Shown: positions 10,208 through 21,215 of the stretch, piece after piece | Layout: every line of letters starts with the position of its first letter | How positions within the stretch are numbered: the first letter of the stretch is position 1 | The notes under the pieces: model-generated | Database searches by the model: none | What the model saw: only the letters and a program-made list of their open reading frames with translations | What the model was told of the DNA's origin: nothing | Source: Thereva unica | Taxonomy: Eukaryota > Arthropoda > Insecta > Diptera > Therevidae | Direction of reading: 5' to 3' | Assembly: GCA_949987705.1 (NCBI GenBank) | Contig: OX465281.1 | Location: forward strand, 139,052,876-139,116,875 | DNA length: 64,000 nt | Made by a program: the position numbers and the translations under genes

Positions 10208-12363
10208 AGCATCATCAAATTTCCCCTCCTAGTTTTCTGGATCATGACCTATTATTCCTTTCCGTTCGGTTCTCTCTGCTCGCGCCCTCTGCGTCTATTT
10301 CGTATACTTTTCGTGACTTTAGTAACATCAATCCTGATCAACTGTCCGTAGCTGTCTCCACCATGCCTTGGGATGCTATCTATCATACTACTTGCGTTGA
10401 CACTAAAGTAAGTTTGCTGACTTTATTTACTCAATCCTTGTTTGATCAATGTGTGCCGCTAGTCACAAGAAACCGCAGGCCATATTCGGCTTGTCCTTGG
10501 TTTTCTGGCGAAATCCGTGACTTGATAAGTCAGCGAGAGTGCATGTACAGGCGTTATCGCAAGACTAGGATTCTTAGATATCTCAATGCTTATAAACAGC
10601 TTCGCAACCTCGTCACTAGCAAGGTAAAATCACGAAAACGTAGTTTTTATGCGCGTAAGCTTAATCCCTCTTTAAACTCCAAGCAACTCTGGTCCAATCT
10701 TCGCTCGCTGGGCATAAATGCTACTGCACCTTCCCCTGTTGATATCGATGTAGACCTCCTAAATGCCTCATTCATTCAATCCCCTCCTGCTTCCTCTATC
10801 TCCCGATCTCTCTCAGTTCTTCCACATAGTACTGATGGCTTTTACTTTCGCTGTGTGGACCCCTCAGAAGTTATTAAAATACTCCTCTCTATTTCCTCCA
10901 ACTGCGTCGGTTTTGATGAAATATCTCCACGCTTTTTTAAGCTCCTCGCCCCTTTAATTTTGGATGTCATCACGCATGTTTTTAATTACTGCCTGACTAC
11001 TTCCCAAGTTCCCTTGTTGTGGAAAAAGGCCATAGTGATCCCTTTACCGAAAAAATCTTCTCCTGCAGATATCTCAGATTTCCGTCCCGTTAGCATTCTT
11101 CCTTTCCTTGCAAAAGCCTTTGAGAAAATTCTTTACATCCAAGTCCTGTGCTACCTTGAATCTAATAGCTTTATTTCATAGTTGTCATATCATCATAGTT
11201 GTGAAACCGCTATACTAAAGGTAACAACTGACATTCGTTCTGCGCTTGATAAAGGCGACGTTGCAATATTAGTGCTTCTTGATTTCTCGAAAGCCTTTGA
11301 CTCGGTGGTGCATGCGATATTACTTTCCAAACTAAGTGAGCGCTATCATTTCTCTTCGTCTGCTACACGGCTTTTCTCCTCTTTGCTATCTAACCGTTTT
11401 CAGTGTGTTCGTCATAATAATGTTATCTTCTCTTTTCTACAAGTGCCTTCTGGTGTTCCTCAAGGTTCAATTCTTGGTCCCCTAATATTTTCATTGTATA
11501 TCAATGACCTACCTTTTACTATCGGCCACTGTTCCTTTCATCTATATGCTGATGATCTCCAACTGTATACCTCTTGCCCTTCTTGCCAAATTGATTCTTG
11601 TATTTCTGACCTGAATAGCACTCTCTCACGAATAAATGAGTGGAGTGCTCTCAATTTCCTTAAATTAAACTCTAAAAAATCACAAGTACTTGTGCTTAGT
11701 CGTCTTTCTACACTGCCCGACAGAATGCCACTCATTTGTCTGGGTAACATTCCTCTTCCCATTGTTGATCGGGTCCATAATCTTGGCATTGCTATTAATG
11801 CTAAACTGACCTGCTGTGATCAAGTCTCACTAATGCTCTCCAAGATTTATGGGACTTTACGCAAGCTCCGGCTTCATGGCAGTCTCCTATCACCCACTAT
11901 ACGTTCAAAGCTTGTAAAATCTCTCATTCTTCCGCATTTCCTCTATGGCTCTCTAGTTTACATTGTGTATGATTCGTCCTGCCGTGAAAGACTTAATGTT
12001 GCATTCAATGATTGCTTACGCTTTATCTTCCACTTGAGAAGGTCAGATCATATATCATCTGTTCGGAATTCACTAATAGGCTGTGACCTCTTTTGTTTTA
12101 TCGATATTATGGCGCTAGCTCTTCTACATAAAGTATTTTATGCTAAAAGCCCTTCTTACCTTTCCGACTTCCTTACACCCTTGCAAACCTTGAGATCACT
12201 CAAATTCCTTATTCCATCTCATCTGTCTCGAATTGGTATTCGTTCCTTTTTTGTGCACGCGATTAGACTCTGGAATGATCTTCCCCCTTCTTTACAAAGA
12301 ATTAGCACGGTCACCATTTTCAGGAAACAAGTTTCTCTTCTTCTATCCACCTCTTCTCTCTAG
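10208..12363 (+). pseudogene. LINE ORF2 fragment (RT), one stop
   Basis: Coding runs from the end of the endonuclease domain (LDHDLLFLS, about 10240) through a linker and into RT. RT landmarks are SDFRPVSILP (about 11070), LLDFSKAFDS (about 11277), GVPQGSILGPL (about 11452), and the catalytic YADD (11545-11556). A thumb region and WNDLPPSLQRI follow near the C-terminus. A TAG at 11179-11181, where a few codons present in the related copy are missing, breaks the frame. The original product nicks target DNA and primes reverse transcription; this copy lacks the nuclease. Confidence 0.85.
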
Positions 12364-12563
12364 CTCTCTCTTCCCTTTACTACTTAGCTTTCTCTTTCCT
12401 CTTCTTCTTTCTAATAGCCATAACTCTAGTATGCTTAGTTTGTAAGCTTAGGTTAGTTATTTTTGCTTTTGCCTTGTTTCATTTAAAATTATTACTGTAC
12501 TCTAAAAGATGTAAGTCTTGTGTACCTCCGTTTTCTTATGTACAAATAAATAAATAAATAAAT
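10208..12563 (+). mobile_element. 5'-truncated LINE (CR1/Jockey group) nested in Gypsy2
   Basis: A non-LTR element lacking its endonuclease start and ending in a (TAAA)-type tail (12547-12563). A possible 6-bp target duplication is AAAGGA (10202-10207 and 12564-12569). It is the same family as the LINE at 31046-33721: both share the block KH(H/N)QISPPS, followed by LDHD and LFLS. The 5' boundary is inferred only from that duplication. Confidence 0.8.
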
Positions 12564-15500
12564 AAAGGAGGCGCGTTTACCAACCAGTGAAGATCAATGA
12601 TACTGCCCTCTACGGTAGACTAGATACAGGAAGCGACATTTGCCTTATTAAAGAAAAACTTTTGAAATTCATTAATCCATGTTTCCTTTTTAGTAAAAGT
12701 GCTTCAGAAATTACAGGTGTGGGTGGCGTCATTAATACAAAGGGATCATTTATCGCCCAAGTGGATTTAGGAGGAGTGATATTCAAAGACATTGAGATTC
12801 AGGTATGTGACGATGACGTTCATGTTCCAGATCTGATAATAGGTATGGACTTACTGGAAAAAGCCGTTGTGACAATAGATGGACGCAATATTACAGTAGC
12901 TTTAAAAGATGACAGAAGAGAAGAACTTGAAATAGGAAATGATGGTTTGCCTGAGTGTTTACTGATAAATTTAGAAGTGGATGAAGAAAATAATACTCAC
13001 ATGCCAGATCTGAGTCATCTTTCGTCGAAAACCGTTGTTGAAGAAGTCCAACAAATGATTGTAAATTATAAGCCCAAACCGCCGAAAACGTCACCGATAC
13101 AGATGAGAATCGTCCCTTTCGATGATGTTCCAATATACCAGAGACCTAGGCGCTTCCCACCGAAGGAGCAACAGATCATTAATGCCCAGATAGATGAGTG
13201 GTTGAAGAATGGTATTATCACGGAAAGTGCCTCTGATTATGCTAGTAATATTGTATTGGTGAAGAAGAAGGATGGAACGCACAGACTTTGTGTCGACTTC
13301 AGAATGTTAAATAAAAAAATACACAGAGAACATTACCCTCTACCGATCATCGAGGATCAGATAAATAAGTTACAGAGTGCGAAATTTTTCACTACCCTCG
13401 ACCTTGAAAATGGATTTTTCCATGTTCAAATAGAGGAGGGTAGCAGGAGGTTTACTTCGTTTGTCACACAGCAAGGCCAATACGAGTTCCTTAAAGCCCC
13501 TTTTGGGCTGACGAATTCACCATCTGTTTTTCAGAAATACATTAATTTTATTTTTAGAAAGCTGATAAAGGAAGAGGTAGTAACTATTTACATAGATGAC
13601 ATTATAATACCGTCAGCAACAATAGATGAAGGAATTGACAGACTTAGGAAGACATTAGAAGTAGCAACAGAGAACGGATTAAAATTGAAATGGAAGAAAT
13701 GCCAAATCCTAATGGAGAATATAGAATATTTGGGGCATCGAATTGCTAAAGGAAAGGTCTCACCCTCATCAGATAAGATTAAAGCAGTAGCAAATTTCCC
13801 AATTCCGAACACAATTAAACGTTTACAAAGTTTTTTAGGTTTAGCCAGCTACTTTCGTAAATTTATTCCACAGTTCTCTCTAAAAGCTGAACCACTTACC
13901 AGATTGCTGAGAAAGGATGCTAAGTTTGATTTTGGGCTAGAACAAAGAAGCTCCTTCGAGTCGTTGAAACAAGAATTGGCCAGAGATCCGGTATTAAGAA
14001 TCTTTCGCTACGGTGCTACGACAGAACTTCACACAGACGCATCGAAGTACGGGCTGGGTGCCACACTACTACAAGTTGGAGATGACGACAATAATCTTCA
14101 CCCTGTTTACTACTGGAGCAAAAAGACTACCGCCACTGAACAAAATTACAGTAGCTACGAGCTTGAAGTGTTGGCTGTGGTCGAAGCAGTAAAGAAATTT
14201 AGAATATACTTACTGGGACAAAGATTTAAAATCGTAACAGATTGCAAAGCATTCGAATGTACCTTGAGAAAGAAGGACCTGACAACAAGAGTAGCAAGAT
14301 GGGCTATGTTACTTGAGGAGTTCGAGTACGACGTGGAGCATCGCGCTGGTACAAAAATGAGACACGTAGATGCGCTAAGCCGAGTTCCTGAAGTGATGTG
14401 CTTAAGTCGAAATAGCGAGCTCTTACGAAGATTGGAAGAAACACAAAAGAAGGATGAGAGATTGAAAGCAATCATAGAACTTCTTGAAAGATGGCCATAT
14501 AAGGATTACATCATGCAGCATAATCTTCTGTGTAAAAATATAGAAAACAAAATACTATTTGTTGTTCCAGACTCCATGAAACAACAAATAATTAAAGAGG
14601 TGCACGAGAAAGGACATTTCCATCATAGGAAAATGAAAGCTGAGATTGAAAAAGAGTTTTATATAAACGATCTGACCAAAAGGATACAGAAGCAGGTAAC
14701 ATCATGCGTTAAGTGCATTTTAAGCGAAAGGAAAAGAGGCAAGGCTGAATCTTTATTACATCCAATACCCAAGGGTGAGGTACCTTTGGATACCTTCCAT
14801 GTAGACCATTTAGGACCGATGACCACAACAAAAAAACAATACAAGTATATTTTTTCAATTATTGATAGTTTTTCAAAATTTTGTTGGCTATTTCCAGTCA
14901 AGTCACTGAGTGCAGAGGAGGTTATACAAAAAATTAGAAGTAATTGCCGAAACTTTTGGATATCCTGCCAGGATAATCGCGGATAGAGGTGGAGCGTTTA
15001 CGGCAAACTCATTCCAATCATTTTGTACAACCCACGATATTAAACTCCACTTGATCACAACCGGAGTACCTCGAGGTAATGGGCAGATTGAAAGGTTACA
15101 CTCAACAGTAATTACCGCATTAACGAAGTTATCCATAAGCGACGCTGAAAAATGGTATATTCATGTTAAACCGCTGCAAAGAATGCTGAATGCAACCTAT
15201 CAACGAGCGATAGATACAAGCCCATTCCAACTCCTAACAGGAACTAGGATGAGAACGGAAAATGAGCTCAGAATGATGGAAATACTGGAAGAAGAATATC
15301 GAAAAGCATATGAAAAGGATAGAGAAGCACAAAGGCAAAAAGCAAAAATAGAAATTGCAAAAATGCAAGAAGAAAATACTGGACAATACAACAAGAAAAG
15401 GAAGGAAGCATCCAAATATTCAATAGGTGATTTAGTAGCGATTGAAAGAACCCAATTTGGCGTGGGGTTGAAAGTGAAGCCAAAATTTTTTGGTCCGTAT

Positions 15501-15701
15501 CGAGTGGTTGCTATCAAGAGTTTTGATCGGTACAAGGTAGAAAAAAGAGGAGAACATGAAGGTCCCCGAGCTACAGAAGTAAGCGCGGATAAAATGAAAC
15601 CATGGATTGAAGAGGAGGAAGACTACGACGATTCTACGAGCGAACCAGAAAGTAATATCGGAGAACCTATAGATGAAAACGAACAGGAGGATAGTCATTA
15701 G
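12564..15701 (+). pseudogene. Gypsy2 pol (PR-RT-RNaseH-IN), one frameshift
   Basis: In order: aspartic protease DTGSD (about 12626-12640), RT with VDFRMLNKK and catalytic YIDD (about 13588-13601), RNase H starting LHTDASKYGLGATLL (about 14026), an HHCC zinc finger HEKGHFHH...CVKC (about 14600-14715), and an integrase core with D in DHLGP, D in ADRGGAF and E in NGQIERLHS. A GPYRV block and an acidic tail of Glu/Asp/Ser end it at 15701. The frame shifts in a run of six A (14928-14933), where the two ORFs overlap in sense. Otherwise all catalytic residues are present, so the frameshift looks recent. Confidence 0.9.
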
Positions 15702-15746
15702 GAACTAAATGTCTTCAGAGACTGAAGAAAAATCAGAATGGCCGAA

Positions 15747-16165
15747 TGTGGGAGACTAAAATTATTCTTAAACTTAATTATTATCATTATTAATATTATT
15801 TTGCTTTGCATTAATTTGAATTTTTCAGTGTTTTGTATTTTTTTCATTTCCATTGTTCTCACTGCACCAGAAGTGTCATGATTAACGGGCACTCTTGAGA
15901 ATGGGCATACTTGAATATTTGGACCGAAGACTGAGGCAGAGTCGAGATTAATGAGTGGACGTGGAAAGACGAAAGTAGAATCGGAATTAGTTAGAATCGG
16001 AATTAGTTATTGTCGGGATTAGTTATTGTCGGAATTAATTATTGTCGGAATTAGTTTTTATATTTAATCGGGATTATTGTACCCATTTTGAAAACATTTA
16101 TAATTTAATATATTTAACATTGAATTTACAAAATTGCGTTTTAAATTGTTTTCTCGAATCTCACA
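15747..16165 (+). repeat. Gypsy2 3' LTR
   Basis: A 419-bp LTR, near-identical to 8590-8993 apart from a 15-base indel. It ends TCTCACA and is followed by the duplicated target TACA. Confidence 0.9.
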
Positions 16166-17460
16166 TACATATATGAAAATGTGTTAACGATTAAACGTGT
16201 GTAAATAAAATATACATGCATATGACAAATGTGTCAATTACAATTAATTAAAAAACTCAAAATAAGGAATCTTACTAATAAATTAATAATCGAACCACGA
16301 ACACAACAAAAAAATAAAGAAAAATATGAGTATGCTACCTCCAACGGCTTCTCTGGTCGCTATACCTAACTAAAGTTCTGGTTCTGAATTCTGTTCGCTC
16401 TTCGCTAAATGATGAGCACTCGCAAATGTCAACCTAGTACGAACATTAGCGCTTCCTTCCAACTGACTTCTTTCTTCCAGATTTACCACACTTAGGGTAG
16501 CCGATATCAAATGATTTAACTGTTTCCACAATTAGGTACAGTAAGCTAACTTTATTATTATTTAAAACACTAAATCGTCTCCTCGTCGTCACTCTCGCCA
16601 GATGCAACAGCAGTTAGAAACGTTCAGCTAATTCCAATTTTTCGGGCGGGTGCCGCTGACCAAAACCTCGTCCTCCTGGGGAACACAGGTTTCAAAATGG
16701 TACAGCCACTCCAGAGTCTTGTATATATTGAAGGTTTTACTATGAAAAAGGGGGATCGGGGCCTCCTGCACAGGGACCACGGACCTCCAAACCCTTGAAA
16801 ATAACGCCAACGATTTTACTGGTGCACCGACAATATCTTGCCCAGAAAACCCTCTTTGCACTGCAATAGATTAAACGAATTTGGTAATTATACCTTTAAA
16901 ATGGGGCATATTCGAATAATTTCTCTATTTCTTCACGAAATCATTCAGGCCGCAATCTTCTCTCCTTGGCCTTCGTAAAGATGATAGATTCGGTCGGGTA
17001 TTGAACACGTCCCTTTCGAGCTCTGCATTACATTTTTTTCTAACGGGGGTTTGAGGACTATAATTTCACATACAGCACATCTTCAGCAAATACTACTCCG
17101 TCAATTCTGGTTAGTACAACTACTTTTACGTGCAATTGCCGAATTAATAATCAAATTGTCGGACTAAATGAACTGTTTTTGTTCTCAACCCCTTTCCTTT
17201 CTCTTTGCCAAAAACCCCAAAAACTTACTACTCATTTTTGTTTTTTTTTCTCTGTCCAAAAAAAAATTTTCTTTTTTCCTCGCATCCCTCGGTTAAATTT
17301 TCCCAATAGCCCCCAAGTGATTTCGAAAGAAAATTTCCCAATCAAAGTAAATTTTACAACCGACCGTTACATACCCTCGGGTCCACAAGGCCGACTCGCG
17401 AGGCGGTGAGGAGCCGAAAAAAAAACGGACGGTTTTTATGCCATAAGATCTGACATTTTT

Positions 17461-17529
17461 TGGCGCCAATGTGGGTCTCGACTCACGACCTGAGGATAAG
17501 AGTCTCATGCTCTAGTGAGCTAGCCGGGC
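17461..17529 (-). tRNA. tRNA-Lys(CUU)-like pseudogene with 3' CCA
   Basis: The minus strand reads GCCCGGCTAGCTCA, then TAGAGCATGAGACTCTTATC and the rest of a tRNA-Lys with anticodon CTT, ending TTGGCGCCA. About four bases are missing from the D-loop and a few single bases elsewhere, so it is unlikely to fold well. The terminal CCA is encoded in the DNA, which nuclear tRNA genes do not have. That suggests a copy made by reverse transcription, for example an over-extended primer-binding site, since it starts 89 bp downstream of the 5' LTR, or a tRNA-derived SINE head. Confidence 0.6.
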
Positions 17530-18375
17530 TTCAAAACAAGTGAAAAAAGAAATTAGGAAAGACGTTGAAAGAATGCTTAAGCCGAATATTTACACGTGGA
17601 GCAGGCTGTAGATTCTTTCGGAAGAATATCTGAAGATACAAGGATCCGGCTGAAGGCAATTCCATATTGTCCCCTTCCGGTTCCCGTAAGCTTTCAGATA
17701 TTCTCGCCAAAACCGGTTTCCTCTCGTTCCAGGGAGTCAATCTCACGCAATACCATATTGCATGGGATTCCTCCCCTTGAACGATATGCAACTAGTTTGC
17801 CGAGAGTAAACCTACCGCCTGACCGAAAAATTATTAAAATAAAGAGGAAGGCTTGTTCCAGGAAATCAAGGACGCAAGTCTTTGCTTTACCTTAACGAAA
17901 TTTATAAGTATCAGCGAAGTTGTGCAAGGACATTAAGCTATTTAATAAAAAAAATTAACGTAGTTGCGGACGAAACCCAAATGCTCAACGGGGGGATTAA
18001 GGAACAGGGTTTACCAGCTCAAGTAGCACTACATATAAAAATTCGCAACGAATGCAAACGGTTGTTGCCACTTAAGGCAGCTACAATACTTGCTTCAACA
18101 ATAGCACTGAATCCTAACTGATATAAAAACACAAGAATTAACGAGGAAACTCGAGAAGTAATAGACCAAGAACGATGACGCGGAATTTATAACCTAGTAT
18201 CGGGGCCCCAATGTTAGTTTGTAGCGTCTATCCTTCAAAAAAACGTAGATAGGACCAATAAATTTTTATATAATACGTTACTGGCAATTAATGCTAACCA
18301 AAGCGAATGAAATGAACCCAACAAAGTAATCGCATCTATCATCAAGGCGGAGTTAAACAGATTAGTCAATATCAG

Positions 18376-18702
18376 TTAGGAAATTAGTCTTAACACAGCC
18401 TCGAGAGTCACTTTAGATGGAGTTTTTTCCGATGCTGACTTACCTAAGCCACGTATTAGCGCTCCAATCTCGGCCGGACAGTCCACTTTTAAGTTCCATC
18501 CTACTAGCTTATAAATGCGACACATGCATTCAAGATTGTCGGGAGTTGGCTCTAGGAGTAACTGGTTTATCAGCCACACCAGAGTCTTCCCAAGCTCCAT
18601 CATAAGCGAGCCGTCCATCTTGAATCGTACATATAATTCAGCCACGAATAAAGTGACACCTCGCGGCAAATCAATCAGAAGGGGGGACAGACGGAGAAAA
18701 AT
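18376..18702 (-). pseudogene. MIF4G-domain fragment (PAIP1/eIF4G-like)
   Basis: A minus-strand frame of about 100 residues contains LFVAELYVRFK, then LLLEPTPDNLECMCRIYKLVGW, and stops after VLRLIS. The spacing FVxELY ... LLxxPxxDNLxCxxxxxKLxGxxL is typical of MIF4G domains, closest in my reading to PAIP1, a poly(A)-binding-protein partner in translation. No known retrotransposon protein has this pattern. The flanking minus-strand frames are closed, so it is a captured or processed fragment, not a working gene. The assignment rests on motif spacing only. Confidence 0.45.
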
Positions 18703-19528
18703 GGACTACCAGAAAATAAAGGAAAACAAAATTTGGTAAGCTGGATGGACGTTCAGGATGTTCACGGGGCGCAGTGGCAGACGGTAAAACGTCTGTTACC
18801 AAAGACGGTTAAGCCCGTGTACCATCTTCACAGCCCACCAGGAAAAATTAATGGAGGATCCTGCTCTCGGACCGACGCAGTGGCAAGCGGTATCACGCCT
18901 GATACCAGAGTCGCCGACCTCAGAAACAGGACAGGAGGTCACCCTGACTCCGCCTTCACGCATAGCCAAGCGACCACTCGCTTGTTAGCAAGCCGTGAAG
19001 GTAAGCAGGGATCGAAGACATGTCAAAAAGAACGAAGAAGCTACCGCGTTATGGGAAAGGAAGGCCTAAAGGTGAAAACAACGAAAAAGTCACATAAAAT
19101 TTGGACAATGAGTATCGAAGATAATCGAAAAGGAGACAAGGACTAAAGCTTCGCGGTACTACCTTAGCCCAGGCGAGCACTAGGTAAATGTGGTGAACCA
19201 TAAACAAAAAAAGTCAAACGTTGTCCATGAAGGCACAAGTGGTAATAAACACAAAAAAAAATTCAGCTCTCGTTCGAACTGTCGTACAGGGAGGACGTGA
19301 TACTGCGAAAGCAAATTAATTGTCTTTTTTTTTAACGAATTAATTTACCCTCGAGAAAAATAAAAACAATAATTTTACTCTAGTGAGTAAGTGCCGTGTT
19401 AATAAAATAGTGCCGGCCCAAAAAAATAAAAGAAAAATATTAAAAGAAAAAAAATAATAACTATTTAGAACTAAAAATAAATAAATTAAGTGAAAAGCGC
19501 AACGGACGCAAGGGAGTGGGCCATAAGT

Positions 19529-21208
19529 ATGGACCCCCATCCCTCTAAAGCCGGGAATACACATGCCAGTAAAACGGGTAAGTAGCTTGCATGCGTGAAA
19601 ATAGAATACCCCAACAGAGTGTACAACGGTGATAAATTTGCACTTGCTAGTTACTTATAGGCATATCAACTTGCCTGTATGAAGCAAGTGAAAATTTATC
19701 ACCGCTGTACCATCTATTGGGGTATTCTATTTTCACGCATGCAAGCTACTTACCCGTTTTACTGGCATGTGTATTCCCGGCTTAATAGTGCAGTGCAAAT
19801 AGGCACTACGAAAAAACGTAGAAAAACAATTAAAAAACGCCTGATTCCCAGGAAATCAAAAACATCGCCTGCGACTGAACCAGGAACCATAAATGACAGC
19901 GTCATAGGTAGCGGTGAAGAGGAGAGCTCTTGCGAGAGCCTGCCATCTACACCAACAAAAAATATCACAAATAACGACACCACACAACAAGTGCAGCAGC
20001 AACAGCCGGCATATACTGGAGTAGGAAATACTTTCGCTCCGTTAATGTCAACTGAAGAAGAAGAAAAAGCGTTAGAAGAATTGATTAATCTGGTGAAGGA
20101 GAAAAATAACAAACAGCCTTCGCCAAAAAAAGTGCCCACAGAAAGCTCGACTGAAAATCAAGAAAAAACAACAACAACACCAACAGCAACAGCAGAAAAA
20201 TGTATTAATTTTTCAAAAAAAGAAAAGGTACCGCCTATAAAAATATTTAACCAAAGTGTCACAGACACTTTGGCGTTAGCTTTAAGAGTGATCGGGAGGG
20301 AAGGGTATTCCGTTAAGAGACAATCTAACGGACACCACTCCCTAGTATGTATGAAAGTAGGAGACTATAAAAAAATGAAAAGTGTGCTTGAGCGTACTAA
20401 CACTGAGTACTACTCTTATACCGCAAAAGCGGACAAAAAAATAAATGTCCTTCTGAAGGGCCTTGACCCCGAAATGGATCCGCAAGAAATATTAGCCTTA
20501 CTAAAGGAGAAAAAAGTTGAGAATTTAAATTTTTTATCGGTGAAGCCTTTCGCAACTCCGTACTCGCGCGCTAAAAAAAAAGTACTCCCTTTCTTTTTGG
20601 TCCAGCTTTCCCCGGAGAGTCGGCTAGACGCCCTTAAATTAATCGGCGATGTTGGCCACCTCATAGTGAAGTGGGAAAAATTAAACAAAAAAGATGGCGT
20701 TCTACAATGTATGAGATGCCAAAGGTTCGGGCACGCTGCGCCTAACTGCCACATGGCATTTAGGTGTGTAAAGTGCGATAAGGACCACAAACCAGGGGAA
20801 TGCGTGCTTGGTAAAGAACGTGTGGACGACTTGACAAAATTATACTGTGTGCTCTGCCGCTCAAACGGACACCCCGCCAATTATCGAGGATGCCCAAAGT
20901 ACGCAGAGCTAAAAAAGCGTATACAAGCGAGAAAGAGCGCAATCGAGGAAGATAAAAGGCAGAAAGCTGCCATGTTCCAAAATATAGTAAGACCAAATGT
21001 ATCCTTTGCACAAATGGCAATGGGAGCACAAGCAGCGCCACAACAAGCCCCAAAATTGGCACAGGCCCAACCCTCTATGGACACTGAAATAAAGGCAATC
21101 CTTCTGTCCATACAGGGGCAGCTGGCCAAAATACAACGACAGGTAAATGAGCAAGGTGCCAGGTTGGACCTTGTTTACTCAATACTCTTCCCCGTAGACG
21201 GACCGTAA
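19529..21208 (+). pseudogene. LINE ORF1 (Gag-like), split by MITE
   Basis: The original start is probably the ATG at 19529, because the frame continues without a break across the MITE at 19549-19782 when the inserted segment and one TAA are ignored. The main part has a Ser/Thr/Gln-rich N-terminus, a central RNA-binding region, and three Cys/His knuckles (about 20708-20895: CMRCQRFGH, then CVKCDKDH, then CVLCRSNGH) followed by RGCPKY. This is the Jockey-type Gag that packages the RNA. Present translation could begin at a downstream Met, but the N-terminus is damaged. Confidence 0.85.
19549..19782. mobile_element. Foldback MITE, TSD TAA
   Basis: An almost perfect palindrome with arms of about 105 bp (19549-19655 and 19679-19782) and a loop of roughly 20 bases. 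The termini are AGCCGGGAATACACATGCCA, and TAA is duplicated at 19546-19548 and 19783-19785. The TWA duplication suggests PIF/Harbinger mobilisation. Confidence 0.85.
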
Positions 21209-21215
21209 GCGCATA

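Larger units (their letters stand above)
8590..16165 (+). mobile_element. Gypsy2 LTR retrotransposon, TSD TACA
   Basis: The LTRs at 8590-8993 and 15747-16165 both start TGTGGGAGACT and end TCTCACA. The target TACA is duplicated at 8586-8589 and 16166-16169. The empty site is seen in the LTR-B 3' LTR near 25680. Gag, protease, RT, RNase H and integrase lie in the usual Ty3/Gypsy order. The element is inactive: there is a stop before the gag zinc fingers, a LINE inserted between gag and pol, and a one-base frameshift in integrase. Confidence 0.92.
7095..17371 (+). repeat. LTR-B 5' LTR, expanded by three nested insertions
   Basis: Starts TGTAATAGC at 7095 and ends GTTACA at 17371. It carries MITEs at 7254-7809 and 8041-8377 and the Gypsy2 element at 8590-16165. 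Compared with the 3' LTR it also has about 33 extra bases near 7116-7147. A minus-strand ORF at 16628-16861 recurs in the 3' LTR but is frameshifted there, so I do not count it as a gene. Confidence 0.8.
17372..19247 (+). other. LTR-B internal region, mostly unrecognised
   Basis: Apart from the tRNA-like sequence (17461-17529) and the MIF4G fragment (18376-18702), I recognise nothing in this 1.9 kb. Short open frames exist at 17596-17895, 17882-18121 and 18733-19146, but none matches a family I know. Two similar segments containing CGCAGTGGCA(G/A) lie at about 18769 and 18877. No gag, protease, RT or integrase is visible, so the element probably relied on another element's proteins. Confidence 0.5.

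Noticed and set aside
16628..16861. Minus-strand ORF of 77 residues repeated at 26135-26371
   Set aside because: The second LTR copy is frameshifted by a small indel, so there is no selection for a protein.
18733..19146. Plus-strand 137-residue ORF in the LTR-B interior
   Set aside because: No family resemblance and no start context; the length is possible by chance in this less AT-rich segment.
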